64,000 nucleotides of DNA from Pocillopora verrucosa. Its lineage: Eukaryota; Cnidaria; Anthozoa; Scleractinia; Pocilloporidae. Positions 22,748 to 34,800 of this stretch are shown piece by piece; within the stretch, counting starts at the first letter, position 1, and each line of letters begins with the position of its first letter. The notes under the pieces are model-generated. The model had not been told where the DNA came from and ran no database searches. It saw only the letters and a program-made list of their open reading frames with translations. The translations under genes and the position numbers were made by a program. Location: the NCBI RefSeq assembly GCF_036669915.1, contig NC_089313.1, forward strand, positions 3,861,585 to 3,925,584, in the 5' to 3' direction.

Positions 22748-25700
22748 TCAATAGCTGTCCGTAGATCTGAAATGGTCATCATCTATGGTGGAATAGATGT
22801 GGCCTTCATTGCTGAGCCACTCTAAAGTACTCCTAAAAAAGAAGAAAAAGAAAAAAAAAAACAAAGGAGCTTCATGGAGGCATTGTGTAAGTCTTTCAAT
22901 GTTTGCTCCCACCCAGAGTTTTGACTAACAATTCAGATTTAAGCCAAAAGGGTGACCAGTATCTAGTTTCTCCTTACAATATCACCCCATGAATCAAACG
23001 TTGAGGTCATGAGAATAAAGGAAAAATCCCCAAATGAAGAAGCTCTTGATTGTTAAACAAATTTTCCTTGTCAGCACCCTGGGAAAATGTATAAAAAACA
23101 GTACATAAAATAAGCATACTGATTTTAGGATGTAAAGGCACTGACAAAGACACTGTGAAAGTCTTTCACTGTTTTTTTCATCCAGGGTTTTGACTAACAA
23201 TTCACATTTAAGTGTAAATTCTTTTGCAAAATTTTCTGTCAGTATTCTCATTGTTTCTGGCATAAACCAAATATCCTTGATTCTTGGCTAAACGATGCTT
23301 AGCCTCACACTGTGAAGGCCAACCTCACCTGATTTGTTGTTCTGATGTTCTAACTTTTTGTTTAATTTCAGCTACAGACATGCCTTCCTCGTGTTGGCAT
23401 GATGTAATCATTCTGTGAATCTGAAGCAAAAAACTTATGTTACTGCAAACCCAAAAATAGTACAAAATTATAAGTTGGTGAAAACAATAAAAAGAGCTGT
23501 TCCTTCCAAAAAGTAATGGTTAACCACACATTAAAATCAGTGTCATTTACTCCAAGCAACGCCTCCCCTTCCCCTTCCCCCTTCCCCTTCCCCTTCCCCC
23601 CCCCCCCATTTGAACTGAAATAGCATTTCATCAGGCTTCCCCTGGCAATTTACCAGTACACATTTATACTCCTGGGTGGAGAGAGAGAGGCACTATGAAC
23701 ACAAAGTGTCTTGCCTAAGAACACAACACATTAGCCCAATCTGGTCTCAAAGCCAGACCTTTCTACCCAGAGTCCAGCGCACTGACCATTGCATCTTCCA
23801 CATATTAAGTAATAAAACAGAACAAAGTCATAATTTTGGACTCAAACCTCATTTTGAATACCACTGAGCCCAGCACTTGTTCCTCCCATGTTTCCTCCAA
23901 ATCCTTGGCTCATCTTGCCAGGTGTTGTCATCTGACCCTGGAAGCCTCGCCCAGGAGTTGTGTGTTTCATAGGAGTTGTCATACTAGTCATTTCAGATTG
24001 CTATAAATAAAAAGAAGAACCATTTGACAAAGAGGCATGATAAACATGAAGGACTGTGAATGATTGAGGAAAAAAATGTAGTCATTCCTCCTTGTGCATT
24101 TATGTATAAGGTCTTAGCCAGTGGACATCACTGATTTCTGTTAGTTGCCAGGCTGTCAAGCTTCACCCATGTCCAGCCTCTGTCCCTCATTTCCCCTTCT
24201 ACATTTCTCTTCTGATGAAAAAAAAACCTTCTACAAATTGCAGATATTCTTTCTTTTGAAATTATACTTTTAGGTTAATTAACATATATTTATCTCCTAT
24301 CTCTCCTGGCTTAGGAGGCGGTTACAACATTGAAACAAATATGCTGAGCATCCCTCAGTAGATGGGCCATTATCTCTTGAGAGAGTAGACAGCAAGCAGC
24401 ACTACTATTCAGAATAAATTTTCCCCAGAAACATATCAAAATAAAATAAAATGTGTACTGAAAAGTATATTACCTTACTTAATGCCAAGTGAGAATGAAT
24501 AACATCAATCATATGATAAGTAATTTCATTGAAGTCCACGACAGGATTTAGGCTATAGGCTATTAAACTGCGACTGTTCTCTCTGAATGACTTAAGGTGA
24601 CCAATTACTCGAACATAAGTGTTTTCCCTAGAAAAAAAAAATGAGCACATAAGTTAAGAAACTTTGTTTTAAAGCCTCTTACTTCTACAAAAAACGTTTT
24701 GGCTTTGTTTTTTAGTTCTTTTTCACATCATAAAGACTAGTAACTCTGTGCTGCCTCCTCTGATACTTGCAATATGTTATGCAGGCTGTGCCATTTCCCT
24801 TGAAATGCAATTAATTATTAAAGAAGAAAATGCTGTTCTTGTATCTGTATACTCACTGTTTAATAAAACATTTTTACCTGCAGGATGATCGTTTGTCTTT
24901 CTCTGCATCACTTTCCTAAAAGTCAAGTTATTAACAACAGTTTGATTATGCAAACTGATTAAAAATAATCATTCAAATTCTAACAAGAACATTTGCTAAG
25001 GGAAGTAAAATTAAACTTCACTGATTCACTAAATAATTTGCAGCTGGAGCACAAGATGACAAAAATTTATGCTTGATTGTTAGAATACATTATTTATTGA
25101 TAAAATATCACATTATTGATTTTTAAATATAGTGATTTACCTAGTATCAAGAACACAAAACAGGAGAGTTTTTGAAGAAGGTACATGCAACTGGCAACAA
25201 CATTTCTGATTCAACAAATCTATCAAAAGCAGTTTCATAAACTAATCAAAACTACAACAAAATCAAAATTTCATTCTGATGAATAATCAGAAATAAATTG
25301 TGAAATGTAAAATTTTAAAAGCATAAATAAACACAACATCCACAAACTTAACGTAAATTGGTTGATTACTTTATAGGTCAATTGACTGAAGATCAACTGA
25401 TTCACTGTTTGATGAATTGATCAAGCCAACCACAATATTACATGATGAAGTAAAAATCAAACCTCATTTTCAAGCCATTTTCTCACAATGATGTCCTCCC
25501 CAGTCATATCATTAATTGTGTACATAATATTAGTTGCTGACTCTTGTGCATCCCGAATGACACCAACCACTGAAACCTGTAAGTGTATACAAAGTAGAGG
25601 GAAAGTACAGGTTGCAGTTGTAAATATCACTGAAAATAAAAATACTTACTTTAATCACTTAATGCCAAAGGCTGGAGCATGCAGAGGGGTTTGCTGTTGT

Positions 25701-27718
25701 TACAAGAAAATATCCAAGAATCCCTGTTCACTGGGCGTTAACCCTTTACCTCCCATGATCTGATTGTTAACTCTCCCCTCTACTGAGCTGCTACACATTT
25801 CCTTGAAATTAGTTATGCAAATTTGCTGATAGATTAAGATAATAACTTCTACCTGATAACTTTGAGTATTCTCATTACCTGTTTACTGGATAATGTATGA
25901 ATAATTTAGGAAGAAATTACATTTTAATCACCTCTGGGAGTTAAGTGTTTAACATCCATAATCACTATTGTTACATGAACTGTTATTGAATTACATCACA
26001 GACATGTGCAACAAGAAAATGAACAAACACATACGGCAAATAAAGCAGTTTGTTTACAGCATGTATCTGCTACACAGACAAGGACTCTTAATAGTACACA
26101 CCTGGTTCAACTCAATATTCCCTAGTTTGAAGGCATCTTCTGTTTGGTTATATGTTGCACTGTGAAGCTGCTTGATGGAGCATGGAAGGATGGACTGAGC
26201 TCTCATTGGGGAGCGCTGAAAAACAAGCAATTATAAAAACAAAACACATTTGACACATGTCTGTTTTAAGAGTTTCGACAAACTTGTTAAATCATCCAGC
26301 AAATACTTCAAATGACTCACCTTCTTTTCCTGGGAGTCTGTCATTGGGGAACCAAATCCCCCAGCATCTTGCATGTAACCTCCACCTCCAAAACCACTAT
26401 CCATTGACTAAAAGAAACAAGGAGCTGGTCAGTAAGACAAACTGAGAATTCTGCAAGGAGAGAAAAGAGTTCTCAGATCTCTAATCTCTTGAGAACATTT
26501 GATATAGATAATTGAATGGTTATAGAAATCAAAGGTTTCAGATGTTTACATGCTATTGCATTCATCAAATTACTTTTAGCCATAGAAACAGCTTTAAATA
26601 CCTGATATCCACCACCAAACTGATCTAAGAGGAAACAAAACAGAAAAAAGGTTGGTGTGACTAACTCACATGAGTAAATCATAAGGGGTTTAAAATGTAA
26701 TATTACTCAGATTGTTAGTTAATGAATTTTACTGTGATATTGTCAGAATACTACATTGTTCCCAATCAAAAGAAAAGACAAGAAAGAATTATTCCAGAGT
26801 GCATGAGTTTCAGATAAGTCTGGATATGACTGTTTCCCTTTTGTTAAAATTGTTTCCTTAACCCTTATGCTCTCAATATAATGCACCCGAGAAAATCAGA
26901 TCTATGCAGTTCTTGTTCAGAAGAAAGTCTTTATCTCCATTTTTTAAAAATTTTTAGAATGAGAACTTCCTTTACCACTAAAAAATACCAACAATGCGTG
27001 TTAAATTTTTTCCTCACTTTTTTTTTTTTTTTTTTTTTAACTTTTTCTAAAAATGGCAGTCATTTGATGAGAAACAAAACATTTTATGGAGAGGTCTTGC
27101 TTCACATGAAGTCAGGTCTGGAAGGTAATCCCACACATGATGTAAACATTCCTCTCAAACAAGGATGGAGATCAATTTTAGCTTCCTAACAACAACCCAG
27201 TTCTCTGCTGTGACACTAAAGGACATGGAGACATGACACTAGTGTTCGATTCAGTGTAGCTAACGCTTGCACCATAAAATGCATAAAATCTGACTGACCA
27301 TTGAGGAGATACAGTGCAAGGCCCAATCTCCTACAATTACATGTCGCTATGCATATACACAGACTGAAAGAAATTTCTGCACAGTTTTTCAAACACTTTA
27401 GAATGAATAATTGAACGCTTGCATAACTAGTCGAATGAGGAGCTGTTTTACCAGCTCGCTTTTCTAAACGGTGTGGTCAAAGACGTTATTCCAACAACGA
27501 ATGATACGTAGTAGAATATAGTAGCAAACTTGTGCATGTAAAGCAAAAGTTTGAGAGAAACCTGTTCATTTCAAATTAAAATTCAATTAAGTTAGCCAGA
27601 CTAGCTAGAAACGACGACTAGAATGCGAGGCATTATCAGGCGATAATGACTGGAGTATGGACAAAGAAAGCTATTACGGTGGGCCACAAGGAAAGCACTT
27701 ACTTGTGTCGTTCCACAT
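22748..27718 (-). CDS. RPA2: Replication protein A 32-kDa subunit
   Basis: Ten exons, in order of transcription 27718-27703, 26624-26602, 26407-26321, 26215-26102, 25576-25463, 24915-24878, 24627-24474, 24000-23848, 23420-23329 and 22832-22748, give 291 codons (human 270) with all phases consistent. Start MWN as in vertebrate RPA2. Residues 14-42 are a Gly/Ser-rich N-tail ending [12 protein letters not shown], the region phosphorylated in other species. The OB-fold spans about 70-182 ([31 protein letters not shown]). Residues 183-233 form a Thr/Gly/Met-rich linker, and the winged helix ends with [20 protein letters not shown], almost the human C-terminus. It is the middle subunit of the heterotrimer that coats single-stranded DNA in replication and repair in the nucleus. 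Exon 6 (38 nt, ESDAEKDKR) sits at the variable loop of the OB-fold. Family identity is secure; splice sites of the two smallest exons are less so. Confidence 0.95.
22935..23150. mobile_element. MITE, family C, decayed copy
   Basis: Shares TTTCTCCTTACAATATCAC, CATGAGAATAAAGGAAAAATC and GCTCTTGATTGTTAAACAA with the copy at 21732-21940. Ends are worn. It lies in the last intron of RPA2. Confidence 0.6.
23560..23806 (-). mobile_element. tRNA-derived SINE, family 1
   Basis: On the - strand: box-A-like TGGTCAGTGCGCTGGACTC, box-B-like GGTCTGGCTTTGAGACC, then TGTGTTGTGTTCTTAGGCA and GGAGTATAA, ending in a G-rich (GGGGAA)n tail at 23567-23607. The body matches the copy at 8165-8480. It lies in intron 8 of RPA2. 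Confidence 0.7.
25738..25951. mobile_element. TTAA-ended MITE, variant
   Basis: TTAACCCTTTACCTCCCATGA and CTCTGGGAGTTAAGTGTTTAA are the worn inverted ends. The interior (TATGCAAATTTGCTGATAG) differs from families B and C. It lies in intron 4 of RPA2. Confidence 0.55.
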
Positions 27719-28862
27719 ACTTGTCTATCTGGTAGTTAACGTTTAACGTTTTCTAATTGCTCATAAAATTTACCAACTCTCGAGGAAAAGAATCCTGTAA
27801 TTTTAGTCGCACTTATTAAAATTGGCGGCAAATCAGGCCACACTGCGCAGGTATCATCAAGGGTAATACTGCTGACCAGAAAGAGAGTGGGGAAATTTCA
27901 ATAGGTCCGCTGAGCGTACTACATCCTGTTAAGAACAGGAAGGTAACCATGATCTTTCTTGTTCAATCAAAGAAAGTGATCATAAAATTGGACTCATTTC
28001 AAGATCTCATCGGCCCACTTTTATCTACTGTTCGCTCCAACGCCAGAGGAAGCCCCAATAACAATCACTGAAAGATTTCTATTGATATTGTTTGAATATT
28101 ATAAGGAGAAATTTTGTCCTAGTCACTCATGAAGTAAGGCTAAATGACCGGTAGCCTGTATGTATGCGAACTATGGTGTTCTCGGGGTTTAGTTGGCAAA
28201 TCGCTGAAAGAGGAGGTCTTTCCCTTGGTCTAAATGACCGGTAAGCGAGGTCTTCATTCTTCAAAAACTTCGCCAGAGAGAAAAGAAATTCAGCGTTCAA
28301 CAATGAACTTAAAAAATAAAAAAAAAAGCAATGTCGGAGACTAGACTGTCGTCATAAAGGTACTTTATTTGGCTTGGTGACAAAAGCAATGGCATCAGAA
28401 ATGGACTTGAACACTTTTCTAGGAAAAATTTGTTTGGATGGTAAAATCACTGCTCAACACGATTGAACGCCATTTCAACTCAAATTTCAAAACAAATAAA
28501 AGTTTATCACTAACAATAACGACAAAAGCTACAACCTCATTTACACGCAGATATAAAGATCGCAATTAAGAAATTAAATACAATTATTGGACTTAATGGG
28601 TCAAATTATATTGTAACAATACATGTATTTACTCAACTTTTCAAGGCAAGAAGCGTAAAACGCAGTTTTGATTATAATGTTTACAAAATGATCCAAATTA
28701 GTTAATGGCACACGGATATTTCAAAGAAGTTCTGTAATGTCTGTACAAAATGAATACAGAAAAACATGCCAGCCCCAGCATGACAAAAAGACTTAAGTAC
28801 TGAAAACGAACCGTTTCATCTTGCAACACAAGTACACCGATTGCATTTTCACGCAATCCTTA
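27719..28862. other. RPA2 upstream region and zinc-finger 3' UTR
   Basis: It holds the RPA2 promoter side (27719-28000), a fragment resembling MITE family B near 28060-28137, and the 3' UTR of the zinc-finger gene. AATAAA on the - strand (28364-28369), about 495 nt past that gene's stop, is a likely poly(A) signal. No other gene seen. Confidence 0.55.
27825..27832 (-). promoter_or_regulatory. E2F-like site upstream of RPA2
   Basis: On the - strand TTTGCCGC fits the E2F consensus TTTSSCGC and lies 107 nt upstream of the RPA2 ATG, in the coding direction. Replication-factor genes are known E2F targets in animals, which makes this plausible, but one 8-mer is weak evidence. Confidence 0.4.
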
Positions 28863-31800
28863 TTACTCTGTTTGCATGGGTTCTTCCACTTGCTGCTGCT
28901 GCTGATGCGCACCATGACTGCTGGCCTGCAGGTCGCCTCCCAACTGTGTAGAACCTCCAGAGGCCTGGTTCACCACGTCTCCGCCTTGCGTTTGCAATGC
29001 TTGCTGGTCAGCAGCTCCAGCAGCAACTTGAGCCTGAATTAGTTGCTGATCAGCGGTAGCTATCAGTAAATGAGGATGCGACTGCGCAGCCGCCATGGCA
29101 GCTAGGATCTCCGCTGGCACGGTGATACCCAGAGTATCGGATCCCTCTACAGTCACATGCGCTGCCTGCATGGCTTCACCGATGGCTGCTTGAACGTCAG
29201 CTGTAGTGACTGCCGTGCCGTCGGCCACCTCCATAATATGCACTTGTCCGGTAGGAATGCCCACAGCTTCGCCAACCGATACCTCCGGCCCAGCGGTTGG
29301 TATGTCGACAACCTGAGGCATGGTGGTTACTACCGTCTCGACAACGGATTGGCCCACATCACTGGCGGAGATGCCGGCGCTGACGGCAGCTTGTGTGACG
29401 GGATCCACCAACATGGAAGCTTGGACAGCGTGACCATCTTGCAAGTGCTGCAAAGAAATAACTTTTTTATTTATTCACTTTTTTCCATGTTCTATCTCAC
29501 CTTAAACGATAATCATTGAAAGCTCAAGATCCATGTCAGTATAGATCAAGGGTGCACCTACCCCTCCCCTAACCCAAAATTGAACCTATCTTGTTCTCAT
29601 TTGGCTATTGTTGGGTGAGGGGAGGGGAGGGGAGGGGAAGGTGCCAGTTTCTCAGATACTGACATTTATCCGAATTTAAATATTTTCTGCTGATCTGAAG
29701 AATGAAGCAACACCTCATTTGTGTAAGTATGATACCTAAAAACCAGCAGCAACATCATTTTTGCTTCGTTCTTGAAAATACTAAGGCATGAACAACAGAG
29801 GATTTTTGACTTGAAATGAATTCATTGAATGGTACCAGAATTCAAAAAGGTAAGTCTGTTTCCTAAGTACAAACCTGCTGCATAACTGCATCCTCTTCGC
29901 TATGTGTCGTCTCCTCAACGGCTACAACCCGAGGAGTGTCGTCTCCTTCAGCCGCCGCCGCAACTACTGCTTCACTGACGGCAACCAATGCCTCAGCCAA
30001 CTGAACGTCCGCATCTGTACCCAGATGACTGATGTTTACGGTAGACATGGTCTGTTACGATAAAAAAACGAGACAAGCGTGGTTACATACACCAAACTTC
30101 CATGAGCCGATGAGAACTCAAAGATACAAAGTATGTCCACATGACCGATTATAAAACATTCTTGAATGGTTCCAGTCAGATAGACATAAAGAATTGTTTC
30201 ATATTTTGTTGGCTAAGTTAGCACATCAGTTGTTTGTTTGTCTGTTCGTTCTGATGCCCGGCAACAGATGAAACTGCCCGTTAAAAAGCACCGCGAGAAA
30301 TTACACACATGGCAAGAAACGGAATCAATATCAGTGTCTGGACCCCTGCGCACCTACCCCTCCCATAACCCAACAACAGCCAACTGATAATAAGCTAAGG
30401 TTGATGTTGGGTTAGGGGAGGGTTATTTGCGCAGTTCCTCAGATACTGACGCTAATCAAACAATAGCCCCCGCTTTCGATTATTTCACCTGTTTAATAAC
30501 CCGGGCGAAAGGCTGCAATAATAAGAGTTGAGAGTAAGTGATAAACAAGGTTATCGCGTGTTCCCCCGGCAACACAAGAGGGATATTGTACTGATTAACC
30601 AATAGAAAATGTGGTCTAGAGCTTTTATGAAATGAATACAAAACATTTCAGTTTTATTTCCTCTTTACCGTAAAATATAGAGAATTGATTTAATGAACTA
30701 AAGTCAATGTACCTGTTCCACAGTCGTGGTCCCTTGTGACTGTTCATCGATGACCTCTGTGTCAGACTGATCTTCCTTTTTGCCCCGCACTCTGACTCGT
30801 CCATCGCCCTTGTTATGCACCTTCATGTGATACCGGAGAGAAGCCTTGCGGGAAAAATCCTTGTCGCAAACTTCACACTTGAAAGGCTTCTCGCCCGTGT
30901 GAATCCGGAGATGATTGTTAAAATGGCTCCTGTGGTTGAACTCTCGACCACATTCGTCGCATTTAAAAGGCCGTTCACCTAAAAGAAGATAAATCGAAGT
31001 TGTTAGACGGAGGCGGATCCAGACGACTTTGATTCAGTAATTAGAGAATTTTTGTCACACTACAGCTTTGAAAAGCAAAAGATATAGTTCAACACAAGTA
31101 AATTCTAAAGACTTCATATTTAGTGATTACTTGCTGTCCAGTCACTGCATGGATGTTGGTGCCAACCAAGTTTTAAAATTAATGTCTGATGAGAGGGACC
31201 CCCAGAACCATGACTACCCCCTCCTGGATCCGCCAATTTTAGAGGATTGAATATAGGCAAAACGTTGTTCAAAAACACAAAGAAAACAAAATAGAGAAAA
31301 CTTTCGAAGAATTTAGTCCTGATCCAGCCATGTAAAGATCCGAAATTAATAACCTCATAGAAGCAGACACTTTTTCCCTACATGTGTGTCTGTTTTTCCT
31401 GGCCACCGGATGTGAGATGTTCGACCGAATAACCTAAACAATGTCTCTTGCTATGGAGCATCGAAAATTTAAAGAAAATTTCCTTCTAGTACCTGTGTGT
31501 GTTCGAATGTGCTCCTTCAACGTGCTAAACCGAGTGAACATCTTCTCGCATTCGCCACATTTGTACGGTTTGTCCTCGCTGTGCACGGGCATGTGCACTT
31601 TGAGGTCAGTAGAGCGTGCAAAACGCCTGCCGCACTCGGTGCATTCGAACGGCTTCTCCCCTGAGAAAAAAATTCAAACAAGCAAAGTTAGTGCGCTTTT
31701 CCACTTTTTCACTAAAATCATAGCAATCACAACTACCTATCAGAGCGAAGGAAAATGTGTAGGAAAACACGGGTAACAAAGTACTTTTTAATTTCATTGG

Positions 31801-34800
31801 CTGAGAAAATAGCGCTGGTATTAAGGGTAACCCTGGATTTCTTTGGTTTTGCTTTACCACGCTCTGTGATTGGTCTAGAAAACTCGCGCTACCATCTCAA
31901 CTAATCAAATTTAAAACTACGCCCAATCCCAACCTGGTTCTTAACGTTTTTCAACGCTGAGTTCTCATTGGTTGATAATGATGTTAATAATAACAATAAT
32001 TGTTCTGATTGGTAGTTGCGATTACTTTGGTTTTAGTTTTTCGACCCTCAATTGAAAAAAATTCCTACGTGGAGCAAAACAAAAGAAATAAAAAAATACA
32101 TAAACTTTCATGATGAAAATTGCTCTACGGTGAAAGCGAAGAACATGTCGATAACGTATGTTCCAATCCTCTGTTGAAATGTAGCCTTGTATCTTGTAAA
32201 TCAATAGCCTTAACGCTCCTCGGTGTTTCTCCTTACCAGAATGCACAATGGCATGACGCTTAAAGGTGATTGTAGAGATGAACTCCTTGTGACAGATGTC
32301 ACACTGGAAAGGTTTCACCCCAGTGTGCCTTCCCATGTGAGACTGCAGCTCTAGTTGGGTGCGGAACGTCTTGTCGCACTCATCGCATTTAAACGGTTTG
32401 TCTCCGGTGTGCACGGCCTTCACAAGAAAATAAAGAGACCAGACATTATCTCAAACCTCTTGAAAGTCAACAATAGCAATTCAGTGATACATCGAAACAA
32501 TTCCACACCCAAGAACGTGGCCTGAGTTTGAGATTTCCCAGGTAAAATTACAGTTCTACCCTGAAAGTGACCTAAGCAAAAGATAAATTTGTACATAGAA
32601 AAATTGCAGTTGATACATCAATAGAGATAAAATTACAGGGATGCCGCTTATGTTAAGATATCCAGGGTAAAATTACAGTCTAGGGACAGAATCTCCTATC
32701 ATTTGCAGGCTGGTAATGAAACAAGGCCGCAACCCACGAACTTGGCTTAGCTTCGAAGTTAAAAAGGAAGTTCGAGACACTGCATTTCAGGCTTAAGATT
32801 TATCAACGCCATTTGCTTGCTGTGGGAAAAAATGGTATGCAAATTGGGTATTCTTTTGGCACAGTGGACAGTACACAGCAAAGTGATCGACTGTTGTTTA
32901 CCTGATGAGACTTGAGCCCTGTTTGAATAGCAAAGCCTTTACCACACACATCGCATATGTAAGGTTTCTCTCCAGTATGAGTTCTCATGTGGTCTCGCAG
33001 CCGAGCGGGGCGTGTGAACTGCTTCGGACACATCTCACACTTGTATGGTTTGTCACCGCTGTGAGTGAACTTATGCTTCACCAAGTCAAATGACTGGATG
33101 CAGGCAAAATCGCACTGATCACACTTGAAAGGTTTTTCACCTGAAAAAAACAAAGTATCAACGCAAATTTTATGGCGATGGACCCCGTGAGAAGCTACGG
33201 AAAACTGAACTAGACCTAAACGTGAAATCAGCAGTTTACGGTCAAGTTACCTGAAAGGTCTTCTCGCCTAAGGCCAGAGTTATGTGGCGATTGATACAGA
33301 TTTCTTAACTTGACTTAACTTAATTGTTTCCGCTGTGAACACTCAGGTGACATACATATACAGTTGGGAAAATGACTTTCAGGCAACTTACTAGTTCCCC
33401 ACTGGACAATTGCTATCCTTCACAATGTAGTGACATACACGGAGATGGTATTTCTTACCTGTGTGAATGCGGTAATGTCGTTTAAGATCATCATAACGAA
33501 TAAAAGCCTTTTCGCACTGATCACATTTGTGTGGCTTTTCGCCAGTGTGCCTGAATGCATGGCGGGACAACTCGGCTGGTGTCTTGAACGCCTTATCACA
33601 GCCTTCCACTTCACACTTGTGGGGCTTCTCTTCCTGATGCACTCTGCGATGAACCCTACCAATCAAAAAGTATGGCACACATATAGTGGTAGAGGTTTCA
33701 ATAATTTTTCCCATAAGTGCTGTTGATGGTTTGATGGGCTGCTGCACCCAAAAAGGGGGACATAAGCCCCCACCTTCTCCAAGGGGCTCTGGGGGCATGC
33801 TAAAGAAGGCAGTAAGAAGTTTTATAGGAGGTGGTAGATAACTGGCTTTAATTGCAACCCTTGTAAGAGGCAGTATGGTGGTGTGCTACTCAGGATCAAT
33901 GGGACACCAGGTCCACAGGGGTTTCAAAATGTTTCGAATAGGGTGTCAGACTCGGCAAAAGTAGGTGACTATGAAAAGCTCATTCAGGACCAAAAGGTAA
34001 TTATTTTAACCAGAGCAACTGGCGACATGTTATCGAGTTGCTAATGTATTTCATGCAGTCACCAGCTTGTTTTGAAATCTCTGAGTCAAGAAGTCTGGGT
34101 TAGAGACCAAACCAGCTTATTTTATTGTTTTCATGGGCAACACAGTTAGCTATGGCGGTTCCTCTTCTTGGTATGTGTGAATACTAGAACACTGTCAAAG
34201 ACCCCTGTACGCATGCTTGAAGGTTAACGAAGAGGAGAACAAATTTACTCACATATATGTGCCAAATGTGTAACAACGATTAAACAATACTAACCTCAAA
34301 GATCCTGGGTTGTTAAAGGCCTTACCACATGCCTCATGATCACAGATGTAAGGTCTGTCCTCAGAATGGGACAGAACATGGGATCGCAGAGAGCTGGGGT
34401 TGTTGAATGCCTTGTCACAATACTCACATTCATATGGCTTCTCTCCTAGATTGTACATCAGTAATGAATACATAATAGACAAGTTACCTTTAGTACAAAC
34501 ATACATAAATGTACCTTGTATAAAATGCAATAATTACTAATAATGAATTATGTGGGTGCTCCATAGGGGGCCTGAGTGTAAAAGTCAGGTTTTTTTTATC
34601 TTCAGTCACAAATGACCATTGAGGCTCTAAAGTGCAAGTGTAAGTTTTTCATGTGTAAACTGAAGACAATGTGAAAACACTGTGTAAAAGTGAAAACAAT
34701 CCTACGTACACTGCAAATTTCACCCAAAAAAAATTTTAATTTTCATGTGGCATAATGATATTAGTATGAAAACCATACAAAGGCTGCCCCTAGATTTTAG

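Noticed and set aside
29157..29519. 120-codon + strand ORF
   Set aside because: Antisense of the last zinc-finger exon, whose - strand frame continues the gene in phase.
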